Counted from the first letter of the stretch, positions 1 to 9,097 are shown. The stretch: 64,000 bases of DNA from an uncultured Collinsella sp. (GCA_900542315.1 UQMV01000006.1:13777-77776); one strand, 5' to 3'. The notes: generated from the letters alone by a model not told the origin. Numbers and translations are program-made.

Positions 1-401
1 TTCATGACCACGTCGCCAATCTGGACTTCGTCGCCCTCACGCAGCGTCGCGGGCTCCACGAGCTGGCGGCCGTTGACGAGCGTGCCGTTAAGCGAGTTGA
101 GGTCCTCGATGATGAGCGCCGGGCCCTGCAGCGAAAAGCGCGCATGCGAGGCCGAGACGAACGGTTCGTTGATGCAGATGTCCGAAGATGGCGAGCGACC
201 GACGATGACGGGGCCGAGCATGTCTACGTGGATGCCGCGGATACCGCGCGGACCCTTGTCCACATCGATCGTCCAGATAGCCGAGTCGCGGCGCTGCCCG
301 CGCACAAGTCCCACGCCGGTCTTCATGACGGCGAACAGGAAGATATAGAGCAGGGCGACCAGGACGATGCGGCCTGCAAAAAGGACGATATCGATGTTCA
401 T
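1..401 (-). CDS. FHA domain protein with N-terminal membrane anchor, 3' end outside window
   Basis: Reading the minus strand from the ATG at 399-401 gives an open frame that runs off the left edge (at least 133 residues). Residues about 5-25 are a hydrophobic segment, so the protein is probably membrane-anchored with a cytosolic domain. The rest is a forkhead-associated domain: the conserved GRS (in VIVGRSPSSD), SxxH (SASHARF) and the N-S-x-NGT block (LNSLNGTLVNG) are all visible, so it should bind phosphothreonine peptides. It lies 6 nt after the stop of the other FHA gene and is probably the last of the kinase-FHA-FHA genes visible here. It resembles actinobacterial FhaB/FipA, which works with PknB-type kinases in cell-wall control; that role is inferred from family and context. 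Confidence 0.85.
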   Translation of the reverse strand, partial: MNIDIVLFAGRIVLVALLYIFLFAVMKTGVGLVRGQRRDSAIWTIDVDKGPRGIRGIHVDMLGPVIVGRSPSSDICINEPFVSASHARFSLQGPALIIEDLNSLNGTLVNGRQLVEPATLREGDEVQIGDVVM

Positions 402-407
402 AAGCGA

Positions 408-1421
408 CTATCCCCTAAATTCAAACGTGCTCAGGCCAAACGTCAGCAGATCGCCGTTGCGCAGCGGGCAGCGCGTAATGCGGCGGTTGTTGACGAGCGT
501 GCCGTTGGTGGAATTGAGGTCCTCGATCGACCAATCCGAGCCCGTAAAGGTGAGCTGGGCGTGGCGGCGCGACACGTTGGGGTCGCGCAGGGCAATGTCG
601 GAAACTGAGCGCTCGCGACCGATGGTCACCTGTGCGGAGGTGATGCTATGGCTCTCGCCGCTCACGACGTCGACGAGCTGGGCGAGCGGGCGCTGCGGGG
701 CGCGAGTGCTCGCCATGTTGGAGGCGATGCCGGCTGCGGCGCCTAGGCCCACGGCGGCACCGGTCGCGGCGGCTCCGCCCATGCCGGCAAGCGCGTCGCG
801 CGAGACGGTCTGAGGCACCGGGATGGGTGCGGCGGCGGGGTCGGGGACGCTAGGCGCGAAGGGGTCTGCCACGGCAAGCGGGTCGGGAGCGGCGGCGCGA
901 GGCGTCGGCTGTTGCTGGGGCATGGCGGCGGGGCGCTGCTGCTGCGGGGCAGCAAACTGCTGCTGGCCGGCGCGCGGGGCGCTGGCGGCACGGCTTGCGG
1001 CCGAGTTGTTCTGTCCCAGGCCGTTTTGGTAGGCGCGCTCTTCCTCGTACAGGCGGCCGAGCGTGGGCGCATCGACGTTCTCAGCAAAGACCGAGAACTT
1101 GCCGGCGCGCAGCTGCGGATCGATCATAAAACGCACGAGGGGCTCGCCGACAAAGACATAGCGGCGCTTTTCGGCCTGCGCCTTCACAAACTCGCGGACC
1201 TCGCGCGAAAGCTCGGGGTAGAACGGGGCGAGCATGGGATCGTCGTCGGCGGCGATAAGGATGGTATAGAGTGCCGGCGCCGTGTTGACGCCGTTGATCA
1301 CCAGAGTCTGATCCTCCATGTCGCGAGCGGCCTGCTTGGCAAGCTTCTTAAAGGAGAACGGGGCACGGGTGGCACCGAAGATGCCGGCCACGTGGTCCTC
1401 GAAGATGTTCAGGAAGTTCAC
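408..1421 (-). CDS. FhaA-like protein: N-terminal DUF3662 domain, C-terminal FHA domain
   Basis: 337 residues with a GTG start that overlaps the kinase stop by 4 nt (GTGA), so translation is coupled. Residues 1-115 match the FhaA N-terminal domain (DUF3662). A Gln/Ala/Pro-rich linker covers about 140-220. The last 90 residues are an FHA domain with the GRE, SRRH and LNSTNGTLVNN signatures. In other actinobacteria FhaA is bound by the phosphorylated Ser/Thr kinase and links it to peptidoglycan synthesis. The neighbouring kinase gene and second FHA gene support the same wiring here. The linker has no recognisable fold. Start choice is set by the overlap. Confidence 0.88.
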   Translation of the reverse strand: MNFLNIFEDHVAGIFGATRAPFSFKKLAKQAARDMEDQTLVINGVNTAPALYTILIAADDDPMLAPFYPELSREVREFVKAQAEKRRYVFVGEPLVRFMIDPQLRAGKFSVFAENVDAPTLGRLYEEERAYQNGLGQNNSAASRAASAPRAGQQQFAAPQQQRPAAMPQQQPTPRAAAPDPLAVADPFAPSVPDPAAAPIPVPQTVSRDALAGMGGAAATGAAVGLGAAAGIASNMASTRAPQRPLAQLVDVVSGESHSITSAQVTIGRERSVSDIALRDPNVSRRHAQLTFTGSDWSIEDLNSTNGTLVNNRRITRCPLRNGDLLTFGLSTFEFRG

Positions 1422-3271
1422 GAAAGATCACTCTCCGTATAGGTTCTTTGGTATCCGAGCAAATATAGGCATATCCCAACGATTATAGAGGATAGGGTTC
1501 CCGCAACCGCCGCCTTGGCGATGACCGCGGCTGCAAGGCTGGCAATTTCCATATGGTGTGCAAGACAGGACGCCGCTGCGCAGCCGATGCCGGTGACAGC
1601 GATGGCGGCGATTGCGACAAGGTTTGAGCCCTGATCGGCACGCTTGGCATGGGTATTGAGCAGCGCAGATGACGCTGCGGCAGTTGCCGCGACCAGCACA
1701 AAGGCAGCCCAAAGGAGCGGGTCTCCCAGCGCTGCGGCAACGTTACCGAGCCCCAGCACGCCTCCGGCTGAAAGCGCGACCGTGGCCAGACGGGCAAAAA
1801 GCGCGCCCATGCCCGTTGCCGCGGCGGCGCTTGCCGGGCCGAGCCAAAATGACGCGACGCCGGCGGCGACCCCAGCTGCCAGGAAGGTATTGCCGGTCAG
1901 ACAGCCAAGCGCGAGTGCACAGGTGAGCGCGGCGCTCGCGGCAGCCTCGGTGCGACCCCAGGCAATCCACCAACCGGACATGGCGGCGGCAAAGATCACC
2001 GCGACGGGCAACATCGACAAGATGCCCTGCGCCTGCATGGTGGCGTTGGCCATGAGCACCAAAAAGCCCACAGCCGAGATGGCCGAGCCAATCTGGGGGG
2101 CCAGGCCAGCCGCCGCTCCGATCGCGATGGCCGCAATGACCAGGCCGGGAAGCGCCGCGACCCCGGCCGTTTGCATCAGCAAAAAGCTATAGGTGCCGCA
2201 CGTTAGCGCCGAGATAGTGCGCATGGTGTAGTCGCGCGCATGGCTCCAGCGCGTGCCCGCCCAGCCGAGTGCGGGGTCGACCTCGATGGCGTCGTCCTCG
2301 TAGTGCGACGGCTCGATATCGTCGAGCTCCTGCTCGTCATCCGAAAGTTCGCCAACCATTTGCTCCAGGCTGCGACGGCCCTCGCGCACGCTGCCCAGAC
2401 CGGCAAGGAGCTGGTCGCAAAATGCCTCGATGCTGTTGGGGCGGTCCTGCGGCATGGGGGAGAGCGCGCTCATGAGCGCGGCCTCGGCTCCCGGGGGGAA
2501 GTGTGGTATCAGCTCGCTGGGATAGGTGGCGCCGCCGATGATGCGGCCGAGCGAGCCGGCGGGCGTGGCCGCCATAAAGGGAGCGCTGCCGCACAGGCCC
2601 TCGTAGATCACACAGGCGAGGGCAAAGACATCGGCGCGCTCGTCGACCGTGCCGGTCTCGATATCGAGCTGCTCGGGCGGCATGTAGCCGATGGTGCCGC
2701 CGCGCGAGCCGCCAAAGCCGCCGGCAGACGACAGCCGCGCCATGCCAAAGTCGGTGAGCTTTACATTGCCCGAATGGTCGATAAGCACATTGGCGGGCTT
2801 TATGTCCAGATGAAGCACGCCGTTTGCATGGGCAAAGGTGAGTGCCTGACCCAGCGCGTCGGCAATGGCCGCGGCCTCGTCAAAGGTGAGCGAGTGGCCG
2901 TCCACGCGATGCAAAAACTCGGCCAACGACATGCCGTCGACATACTCCATGACCAGGTAGGCATAGGCGGTGTCGTGCGTAAAGTCGATAACCTGCACGA
3001 TATTGGGATGTTGAAGCATGGCGGCGGTATGCGCCTCGCGCAGCACGTCCATGATGTCGCTGGCGGGCATGCCGGCGCCGTTGATAAGGGGAATGCGCTT
3101 AATGGCCACGCGACGGCGCAGATGCGTGTCGCGGCAAATCTCGATGGAGCCAAAACCGCCGGTCGCAAGCGTCTCGAGCGGCTGGTACCGCTTGAGCAGC
3201 TCGCGAGAGCTAGTGCCCTCCAAGGGAACGTCCGGCGAGAACCGGGCGGTATGTTGCGAGAAAAGCGGCAT
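1418..3271 (-). CDS. Serine/threonine protein kinase with multi-pass membrane C-terminus
   Basis: 617 residues from the ATG at 3271, which has GAGGG six bases upstream; an in-frame ATG at 3316 lacks a good site. Residues 30-290 form a Hanks-type kinase: glycine loop (TGGFG), VAIK lysine near 58, catalytic loop HLDIKPAN (HRD changed to HLD) near 154-161, DFG near 174 and MPPE near 197. An acidic linker follows, then from about 365 to the end a series of roughly seven hydrophobic segments. There are no PASTA repeats, so it is not a classic PknB muropeptide sensor; the membrane part may sense something else. It heads the kinase-FHA-FHA operon and presumably phosphorylates those partners. Confidence 0.88.
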   Translation of the reverse strand: MPLFSQHTARFSPDVPLEGTSSRELLKRYQPLETLATGGFGSIEICRDTHLRRRVAIKRIPLINGAGMPASDIMDVLREAHTAAMLQHPNIVQVIDFTHDTAYAYLVMEYVDGMSLAEFLHRVDGHSLTFDEAAAIADALGQALTFAHANGVLHLDIKPANVLIDHSGNVKLTDFGMARLSSAGGFGGSRGGTIGYMPPEQLDIETGTVDERADVFALACVIYEGLCGSAPFMAATPAGSLGRIIGGATYPSELIPHFPPGAEAALMSALSPMPQDRPNSIEAFCDQLLAGLGSVREGRRSLEQMVGELSDDEQELDDIEPSHYEDDAIEVDPALGWAGTRWSHARDYTMRTISALTCGTYSFLLMQTAGVAALPGLVIAAIAIGAAAGLAPQIGSAISAVGFLVLMANATMQAQGILSMLPVAVIFAAAMSGWWIAWGRTEAAASAALTCALALGCLTGNTFLAAGVAAGVASFWLGPASAAAATGMGALFARLATVALSAGGVLGLGNVAAALGDPLLWAAFVLVAATAAASSALLNTHAKRADQGSNLVAIAAIAVTGIGCAAASCLAHHMEIASLAAAVIAKAAVAGTLSSIIVGICLYLLGYQRTYTESDLS

Positions 3272-3423
3272 GGCCAACCCTCGTGCGTTTAAAGTTCGTT
3301 TGCGAGTGGCGGGCACGGGGCCGAGCCATTCGCGGTGGCATAGATGCTGCTAGTGTAGCACGCTCGGGCGGATGGCGAGGATAACGGGGCGAGGTGGCCC
3401 GATTGATTCGGCCCGTTTCGATT

Positions 3424-3585
3424 CGTCCGGAAAGCGTATCCCAGTTTTCAGCCAAATAATGGGATGCGCTTTCCAAATGGGGTGGGCTGCGGAAACTGCA
3501 TCCCAGAATATTGCCCTGGAACGGGATACGCTTTCCGAACCGGCGCCCAAAAGGAAACCACATCCTGCTTTGGGGCGGGGGCTGC
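3424..3585. repeat. Palindromic repeat cluster, GGAAAGCGCATCCC family
   Basis: The 437-nt gap between the kinase and the LuxR gene contains five alternating copies of a short motif, GGAAAGCGTATCCC and its reverse complement (near 3430, 3463, 3495, 3518 and 3550). The same motif, with the same CAGAATATT and CAAAGCAGGAT neighbours, recurs at 39458-39640. It looks like a REP-type intergenic repeat. No ORF in the gap looks real. Confidence 0.6.
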
Positions 3586-3708
3586 GGACAAAAGCTGGAC
3601 CGTGATCTGGCTCGGATTGGAGTTTGCCTGAATCGTTGATGCCGGCTGGTGTGGGAGCAGGGATAAACGAGCGGCTCGAGCGATATAATGACACGCTATG
3701 GAGGCCAT

Positions 3709-5847
3709 ATGCTTTTTTCCCGCCGTTCTGCTACATCTGCCTGCGCCATTGCGCTTGTCGTAATGGCGGTCACCCCTTATCACCGGTTTTCATCTTCAAT
3801 CGGCCTGGCATCAGGTGCAATGACCTGGCTCGTTATCCTGGGCGCAAGCCTTGCGGCGTTTGTTCATGGTGCTGCGCTATGCAAGGGGGGAGAAATGAGA
3901 CGGCCGAGGCATCTCGGTGCTATCGGTGTTTTCCTTGGTGTTATTGCAACGGTTCCCGAATGGGCCGACCTGGCTTTCTATGCTCGCGGAGATTCTATTC
4001 CATTCGTGTTCGCACCGATCTCGCTGCTGCATGCCGTTTCGTGCGTCTTGTGCTTTGCTGGGTCGCTGCTCCTCTCATATGTTATTTGGGGTACGGCGGA
4101 CTCTCCTTTGACGCAGAGGTTGACACGGACTGACGAAAGGGAAACTCGTCACCCGCAGGACGCGATTTTTACAGAAACAATAGCCGTCATGTCTTGTCTG
4201 CTGTTTTGCTGTCGAGTTTCATGGAGAATTGTCCCCGAGCCATGGGGGATACCCTCTGTTTCGGCTGCGTCAATTGGCCTTGCGCTTTTAATTCCGTTGG
4301 TCTATCTCGCATTGACTGTGGCCTCGCTGTTTTGCCGCCCTCGTGCCTTTGGCCATGGGCGGCGCGACGTGTTTGCCTGTTCTGTGCTCGTAGCAGTTCC
4401 TATTGGTCTTATTCCGGCTGTCGATGTGGCATACTTCGCAAACGATGCCGTGGTCATTGCATTGCTGGCGATGGGGTCCGCTATCGCTGCTGCCTTCGTA
4501 TGCATGTTGCTAAGGGGGAGACGGGACAACAATTCGGATATCGCCTGCGCGTCCGACACATTCGATGCGGGGGTGTTTTCCCCTGCCCTGTCGCCTAGAG
4601 AAGAGCAGTTTGTTCGACTGCTGCTCAAAGGGAAAACGCCGGCGGAAATTGCCAAGGAGACGGATACGAAGCCATCGACGGTGAGAACAACGCTTCACCG
4701 AGCATACGGGAAGGCGTCGGTTGCGGGCTCGCGCGAGCTCGTGGCGTTGTTTGCGGGTGAGGGCGATACTGTAGGGCATGAGCTGCCGCAGCGGCATGCT
4801 GACGATATGGTGGCATCAGCTCGAACGCGCCGGCTGTTTCGATACCTGCTCACATTATTTTTTATCCTCCTTGCGGCGGGTCCCTTGGTAATGGCGGATA
4901 GCGATTGGGGGTCCGGTGTTTCGCGGGCTGTCGCCTTTTCCCTCTTAAGCTACGCATTGGGTCTCGGACTGCTTCTGTCGCTACGCTACGCGGGTGGAAA
5001 ACCGAATCGTGGCGCTGCGCTGGATAGAGCAGGTGAAGCGATTTGGCTCGGAAGCCCGTGCGTATGGGCGATGCTATCTGCTGTGGAATGGTCTTTTATC
5101 TATATCGCGGCATGGAGGTGCATACGCGATCCGTTGATGGCCGTGCCAGTCCTGGTCTGCGGCGTGGCGTCTATGGCTTCGCTCGCCGTTGAGCTGCGTC
5201 CGTTTAAGGTGTGTGCTCGTATCCGGGCTATCGTGCCGTTGGTGTCAATGGGCATGGTTGCCTTAATCTATGCGGCCGCTAGGGGGCGAATCCACGGGCT
5301 TGCGGTGCTGACGGGGATGCTGCTCACATATAAGGTGCTGCGAAGCTGTCCTTGGTGCAAAATGCTTGGGATATGGATGCTTTGCTTCGGGGCGATGGCT
5401 CCTGTTTGGGTCGTCTTGCTCAATATGGTGCAGGATCTGACGGTTTTCGAGCCGTTGTTCCTCGCGTCGTTGTTGGGGCAAAGTTCGGCCGTCAATGTTG
5501 TCGTGGCAACGGTGATTGTTTGCTGGTCTGTGCCCATGTTCGTTACGCACATCGCGCTCGCCCGTTCGGTTGAGGACGAGAAGGCCGTCTCGGAGTACCG
5601 CGCGAACGGGTCCACCGAAACGGCTCGCGTGCGTCAGCTGGCTCTGCTTACGTCTCGCTCCCTTTCTGATGTTCAGTCGCAAATTTTGCTGATGACGGCG
5701 GAGGGCGCAACGACAAAGGCTATTGCGGAGGATGTCGGTTACGCTGCATCTACGGTGCAAGCACTGCGGTCTGCTTCTTACCGCCAGTTGAAGATCAAGA
5801 ATAAAGCGGAGCTCATTTCATTGTTATCGCAGGTAGATAACATGTAA
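3709..5847 (+). CDS. LuxR-family regulator with two membrane blocks and two HTH domains
   Basis: 712 residues from the ATG at 3709, four bases after GGAGG; the in-frame ATG at 3688 has no site. The protein has an internal duplication. About 1-280 is hydrophobic with several membrane spans, followed by a LuxR-type HTH at about 293-345 (LSPREEQFVRLLLKGKTPAE). A second membrane block covers about 375-620 and a second, more divergent HTH lies at about 650-710 (ending KAELISLL). Coriobacteria carry many single-unit membrane LuxR proteins; this one looks like two units fused. It sits directly upstream of an ABC operon on the same strand, which is the obvious candidate target. The signal is unknown. 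Confidence 0.75.
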   Translation: MLFSRRSATSACAIALVVMAVTPYHRFSSSIGLASGAMTWLVILGASLAAFVHGAALCKGGEMRRPRHLGAIGVFLGVIATVPEWADLAFYARGDSIPFVFAPISLLHAVSCVLCFAGSLLLSYVIWGTADSPLTQRLTRTDERETRHPQDAIFTETIAVMSCLLFCCRVSWRIVPEPWGIPSVSAASIGLALLIPLVYLALTVASLFCRPRAFGHGRRDVFACSVLVAVPIGLIPAVDVAYFANDAVVIALLAMGSAIAAAFVCMLLRGRRDNNSDIACASDTFDAGVFSPALSPREEQFVRLLLKGKTPAEIAKETDTKPSTVRTTLHRAYGKASVAGSRELVALFAGEGDTVGHELPQRHADDMVASARTRRLFRYLLTLFFILLAAGPLVMADSDWGSGVSRAVAFSLLSYALGLGLLLSLRYAGGKPNRGAALDRAGEAIWLGSPCVWAMLSAVEWSFIYIAAWRCIRDPLMAVPVLVCGVASMASLAVELRPFKVCARIRAIVPLVSMGMVALIYAAARGRIHGLAVLTGMLLTYKVLRSCPWCKMLGIWMLCFGAMAPVWVVLLNMVQDLTVFEPLFLASLLGQSSAVNVVVATVIVCWSVPMFVTHIALARSVEDEKAVSEYRANGSTETARVRQLALLTSRSLSDVQSQILLMTAEGATTKAIAEDVGYAASTVQALRSASYRQLKIKNKAELISLLSQVDNM

Positions 5848-5948
5848 ACGCCTGAGCGATCAACTCAATAGCGAGTGTTTACAGACATCATTTTCTATTC
5901 ATGCAAAGGTTGCCGTGCGTCGACGCATCATTAACCGCTTGTGATTAG

Positions 5949-5980
5949 GGCCGGGCCGAGCGTTACTGCTCGGCCCGGCC
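5949..5980 (+). terminator. Stem-loop after the LuxR gene
   Basis: A perfect 13-bp inverted repeat, GGCCGGGCCGAGC with its complement, around a 6-nt loop. It has no T-run, so termination is likely but not certain. It separates the LuxR gene from the ABC operon. Confidence 0.6.
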
Positions 5981-5999
5981 AATGGGAGGGTGATGTTGC

Positions 6000-6881
6000 T
6001 TGAATGGAAATCTAATACGGCACGAGCTGTCCAAGATATTTGGCAATCCTATATTTGCGTTGACCCTTATGGTTGCAACTGCAATTTCGATGGCGGTCGC
6101 CATTGAGGCATGGTGGACGCTCGAGACTGAGCGCAAGCAGCTGTTATCTTTTGGCTACGGCATTGGTCTGCAGTCTCAGACATACCTCGGCCAAACGCGT
6201 GAAAGTTGCTTTGGCAACTGGATTGTTGTGAGCGCGAACGCGCCGTTGTTAGCGTCGGTGTTTTTCTATGCGCTGCCGTTGCTTGCCATGTTGGCCGGGT
6301 CGTGGTCATGCCTGTCCGAGCGTTTGGGCGGTTACGAGGCACAGATCTGCACGCGTGTTTCTAGAAATGCATACGTGAAGGTGAAGATGCTGTCCGCCTT
6401 CCTCTCTGCGTTTGCGGTCACGGCTATTCCGCTACTCGTGAACTTTCTGATTGTCTCCATGCTGTTTCCCGCGTATCTCCCCCGGGTCGACGAATCGACT
6501 TACGTCGGGCTCTATCTGCATAGCTATTTTTCTGGCCTGTTTTATTCCCGGCCTCTGTTGTACGTGCTGGTTTATACGCTGTTCGATGCGGTGACGCTGG
6601 GGGTTCTATCCATGGCCGTGACCGGTCTGTCGGTTGTGTTTCGCAGCAGAATCAAGGCGATGGTCGTTCCATATCTGATTATGGTTGCATGGCACTTTGT
6701 TAACGATTGGATTTTTAGCGTCCTTTCATGCGTTGGCTTTAACTGCAACATTCTTAACAGCATCAGGTCGGAATCACTAAATAACTGGCCCGACATTCGA
6801 GCGGGGTTTGCGGAAATCATTTTGCTGTTCGTCTTTTCTTGGATTTCCGCGAGATTCTTAAAAAGGCGCGAGGTGGTCTGA
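6000..6881 (+). CDS. ABC transporter permease-like membrane protein (first subunit)
   Basis: 293 residues. The only in-frame start after the stop at 5991 is TTG at 6000, about ten bases after GGGAGG. About six hydrophobic segments (near 20-40, 85-105, 135-160, 185-215, 220-245 and 265-288) and an N-terminus typical of ABC-2-type permeases (RHELSKIF). It overlaps the next permease gene by one base and is the first gene of a four-gene operon with an ATPase. Such two-permease-plus-ATPase sets occur in lantibiotic self-immunity and peptide export systems. The substrate cannot be read from the sequence. Confidence 0.7.
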   Translation: MNGNLIRHELSKIFGNPIFALTLMVATAISMAVAIEAWWTLETERKQLLSFGYGIGLQSQTYLGQTRESCFGNWIVVSANAPLLASVFFYALPLLAMLAGSWSCLSERLGGYEAQICTRVSRNAYVKVKMLSAFLSAFAVTAIPLLVNFLIVSMLFPAYLPRVDESTYVGLYLHSYFSGLFYSRPLLYVLVYTLFDAVTLGVLSMAVTGLSVVFRSRIKAMVVPYLIMVAWHFVNDWIFSVLSCVGFNCNILNSIRSESLNNWPDIRAGFAEIILLFVFSWISARFLKRREVV

Positions 6882-7717
6882 TGCTGTTTAGGCTGGTCGC
6901 CGCGGACCTGAGGACCGTTTTGAAGAAGAACATCATTACTTTTATTGCGGTTGCGGCAGTGACCGTTGCGAACTTGGTGTACGCCTATGGATTTTCTTCT
7001 GTATATGGGGTCAGGACGGATGCCTTGGGGTTTGCGGATAATCTCGCGCTCGTGTTTGCCGGGTCTGCTCCGTTTGAGCCTAGGCCCGGGGTCATGTTTG
7101 TGCCTCCGTTAGGATGGCTATTCCTCATTCTGCTTATTCTCTATATGACACTCGATTATCCGACCGAATCGTTGCACGGGCTTGGTTTGCAAGCACTTGT
7201 TCGATGCCGGGCAAGAACCCTTTGGTGGGCCTCGCGTTTTATCTCAGTGGCGGCGGTAACGGCATTTTCACTGCTCGTGGTGGTTTGCGCTGTTGTGATT
7301 TGGAGCTTGGTGGTGAGCTCCTCGTTCAGCGCGGTCGTCCATGGCGAGTCGCTTCAGCTGGCTAATTTGGCGCCGTGGTTTCTCAAAGCTGCCGAGGCGG
7401 ATGCGCTGCCGTTTTTCATAGGTCTCTTATTTGCTTTCGAGGCGCTTGCGTTTGCGCAGGCAGCGGTTGGGTTTGTGCTTGGGCCGTCAGTCTCGTTTGT
7501 GGTTTTAATGAGCTACCTGATCTGCTCGGCATATGCACGACATTGGGCGCTATTGGGTAACGCCTTGATGCTGTTGCGCTGGGGCGGAATTGTCAAAGAG
7601 GGAATCGCGGCGGGCTCGAGCGTCTTGTCATCAATTGGGCTTATGTCGTTATGTCTATCGCTGGGCGGACTGTGGTTTCGAAGGGCAGACCTTATAGAAA
7701 AGGGGGACAAGATATGA
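6881..7717 (+). CDS. ABC transporter permease-like membrane protein (second subunit)
   Basis: 278 residues from the ATG at 6881, whose A is the last base of the upstream stop (TGATG), so translation is coupled. About six hydrophobic segments (near 15-35, 65-90, 110-140, 170-200, 205-225 and 245-265). It is not closely similar to the first permease in detail but has the same size and layout, so the two probably form a heterodimeric membrane channel with the ATPase encoded next. The gene stop overlaps the ATPase start by 4 nt. Confidence 0.7.
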   Translation: MLFRLVAADLRTVLKKNIITFIAVAAVTVANLVYAYGFSSVYGVRTDALGFADNLALVFAGSAPFEPRPGVMFVPPLGWLFLILLILYMTLDYPTESLHGLGLQALVRCRARTLWWASRFISVAAVTAFSLLVVVCAVVIWSLVVSSSFSAVVHGESLQLANLAPWFLKAAEADALPFFIGLLFAFEALAFAQAAVGFVLGPSVSFVVLMSYLICSAYARHWALLGNALMLLRWGGIVKEGIAAGSSVLSSIGLMSLCLSLGGLWFRRADLIEKGDKI

Positions 7718-8358
7718 GCGTGATCGTTAGGGACATATCGAAGCGTATGGGCAAAAACGTTGTCCTGCGCAACGTGTCCATCGAGGTTGACCCTGGGACT
7801 GTGGTTGGGCTTCAGGGGATAAACGGTTCGGGCAAGACCATGCTCATGCGAGCGGTCTGCGGATTGATCAAGCCTACCGAAGGCGAGATCTCAATCGATG
7901 GTCAAAGGCTCGGAGTTGATATCTCGTTCCCGCCGAGTCTGGGAATGCTGATCGAGGCGCCCTCCTTTTTGGGATATCTGTCTGGCTACGACAATCTGGA
8001 GCTCATCGCTCAGATCAAGGGCGTTGCCACCCCCGAGGACATTCGCTCTGCCCCGCGGCTCGTGGGGCTCGATGCAGACGAAAAAAAGAAGTTCCGAGCA
8101 TACTCGCTTGGGATGAAGCAACGTCTGGGGATAGCTGCGGCAATTATGGAAAAGCCGAAGCTACTTGTTCTCGATGAGCCAACAAATGCCCTCGACGAAG
8201 CGGGCGTGGAAATACTCAAGCGCGTTGTGGCGATGGCGGCATCAACGGGTCGCGAGGTTATTCTGTCCAGCCATGACGGAGAGGTGCTCGAGGAGCTGGC
8301 CGATCGGGTTTACTGCATGCGCGACGGTGCCGTTGTGAAAGTTCGGGAAAGGTCGTGA
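7714..8358 (+). CDS. ABC transporter ATP-binding protein
   Basis: 214 residues from the ATG at 7714, overlapping the upstream stop (ATGA). All nucleotide-binding motifs are present: Walker A GINGSGKT near 38, an ABC signature read as YSLGMKQR near 130 (the common variant of antibiotic-efflux and immunity ATPases), Walker B LLVLDEPT near 150 and the H-loop SSHDGE near 187. It belongs to the single-domain drug/peptide exporter class (BcrA/LanF-like). It should energise the two permeases encoded just upstream. Confidence 0.88.
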   Translation: MSVIVRDISKRMGKNVVLRNVSIEVDPGTVVGLQGINGSGKTMLMRAVCGLIKPTEGEISIDGQRLGVDISFPPSLGMLIEAPSFLGYLSGYDNLELIAQIKGVATPEDIRSAPRLVGLDADEKKKFRAYSLGMKQRLGIAAAIMEKPKLLVLDEPTNALDEAGVEILKRVVAMAASTGREVILSSHDGEVLEELADRVYCMRDGAVVKVRERS

Positions 8359-9023
8359 GCGCGATGAAGAAGACCCTGTGGACAAGAAGGGCGGTGTTTG
8401 CGCTTTTCGGCTGTGCTGCTACTGGCCTTGCGGGCATGAGGGTGAGCGTCGTTAACGGGAACCGGACGGTCATTCCTGAGAAATATTATGCAGAGGGCGA
8501 ATGGCTCTCGATGGATGGGGCGTTTCTGGGGTCGAAGGATGTGGCGACTGACGGGTATTCGTTTTGCATAGACGGGGCAGAGCTGCTCACGCCGCGCGAG
8601 TATCTCAAGCGTGCGCATGATGATTATTCAAAATATGGCATCGTGGATACGAAAACGAAATTGAAGGACGCCGACATCGCGTGTGTTATCGCCGTAAAGA
8701 TGCGTGTCAGGAATAAGGACAATGTCGAAGGCGGAATCAAAACGTATGTTTGGCATTTGGTGCCGGAGTCTGCGCCAAACTATGACTTTGTGGTCAATAC
8801 CGATCTGATAACGCAGGCAATGCCGGCTCTGGGCGGCTCTGCTGCGTTTGCTGTACAGGTTGGGGCGGAGAACGAGTTGCTCGTCCCATTCATGATGCAG
8901 AACACCAACGACTATTTCGAAGATTACGAGACCGTTCGTTTTGAGAAGGCGTTTCCCGGGACTTACACGATGAAGATGACCGATCTGCCGGAGAGAAGGC
9001 TCTTAAGGTTTGAAGTGAAGTAA
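8355..9023 (+). CDS. Putative lipoprotein, accessory to the ABC operon
   Basis: 222 residues starting at GTG 8355, overlapping the ATPase stop (GTGA) with GGAAAGG four bases upstream; an ATG at 8364 is an alternative. The N-terminus has basic residues, a hydrophobic stretch and LFGC, a possible lipobox, so it may be an exported, lipid-anchored protein. The remainder is soluble with no motif I recognise. As the last gene of the operon it may be a partner or immunity lipoprotein; this is inference from position only. A strong stem-loop follows. Confidence 0.6.
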   Translation: MSAMKKTLWTRRAVFALFGCAATGLAGMRVSVVNGNRTVIPEKYYAEGEWLSMDGAFLGSKDVATDGYSFCIDGAELLTPREYLKRAHDDYSKYGIVDTKTKLKDADIACVIAVKMRVRNKDNVEGGIKTYVWHLVPESAPNYDFVVNTDLITQAMPALGGSAAFAVQVGAENELLVPFMMQNTNDYFEDYETVRFEKAFPGTYTMKMTDLPERRLLRFEVK

Positions 9024-9040
9024 CTCGAAGGTCCTGTTGG

Positions 9041-9078
9041 GGGAGCCTCATCCTACGCTGAAGCGGGATGAGGCTCCC
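9041..9078. terminator. Bidirectional stem-loop between convergent genes
   Basis: GGGAGCCTCATCC and its exact complement flank a 12-nt loop, between the ends of the plus-strand operon and the minus-strand YcxB-like gene. It probably terminates both. Confidence 0.65.
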
Positions 9079-9097
9079 TTCGCAGTGGCGCTCGGCC

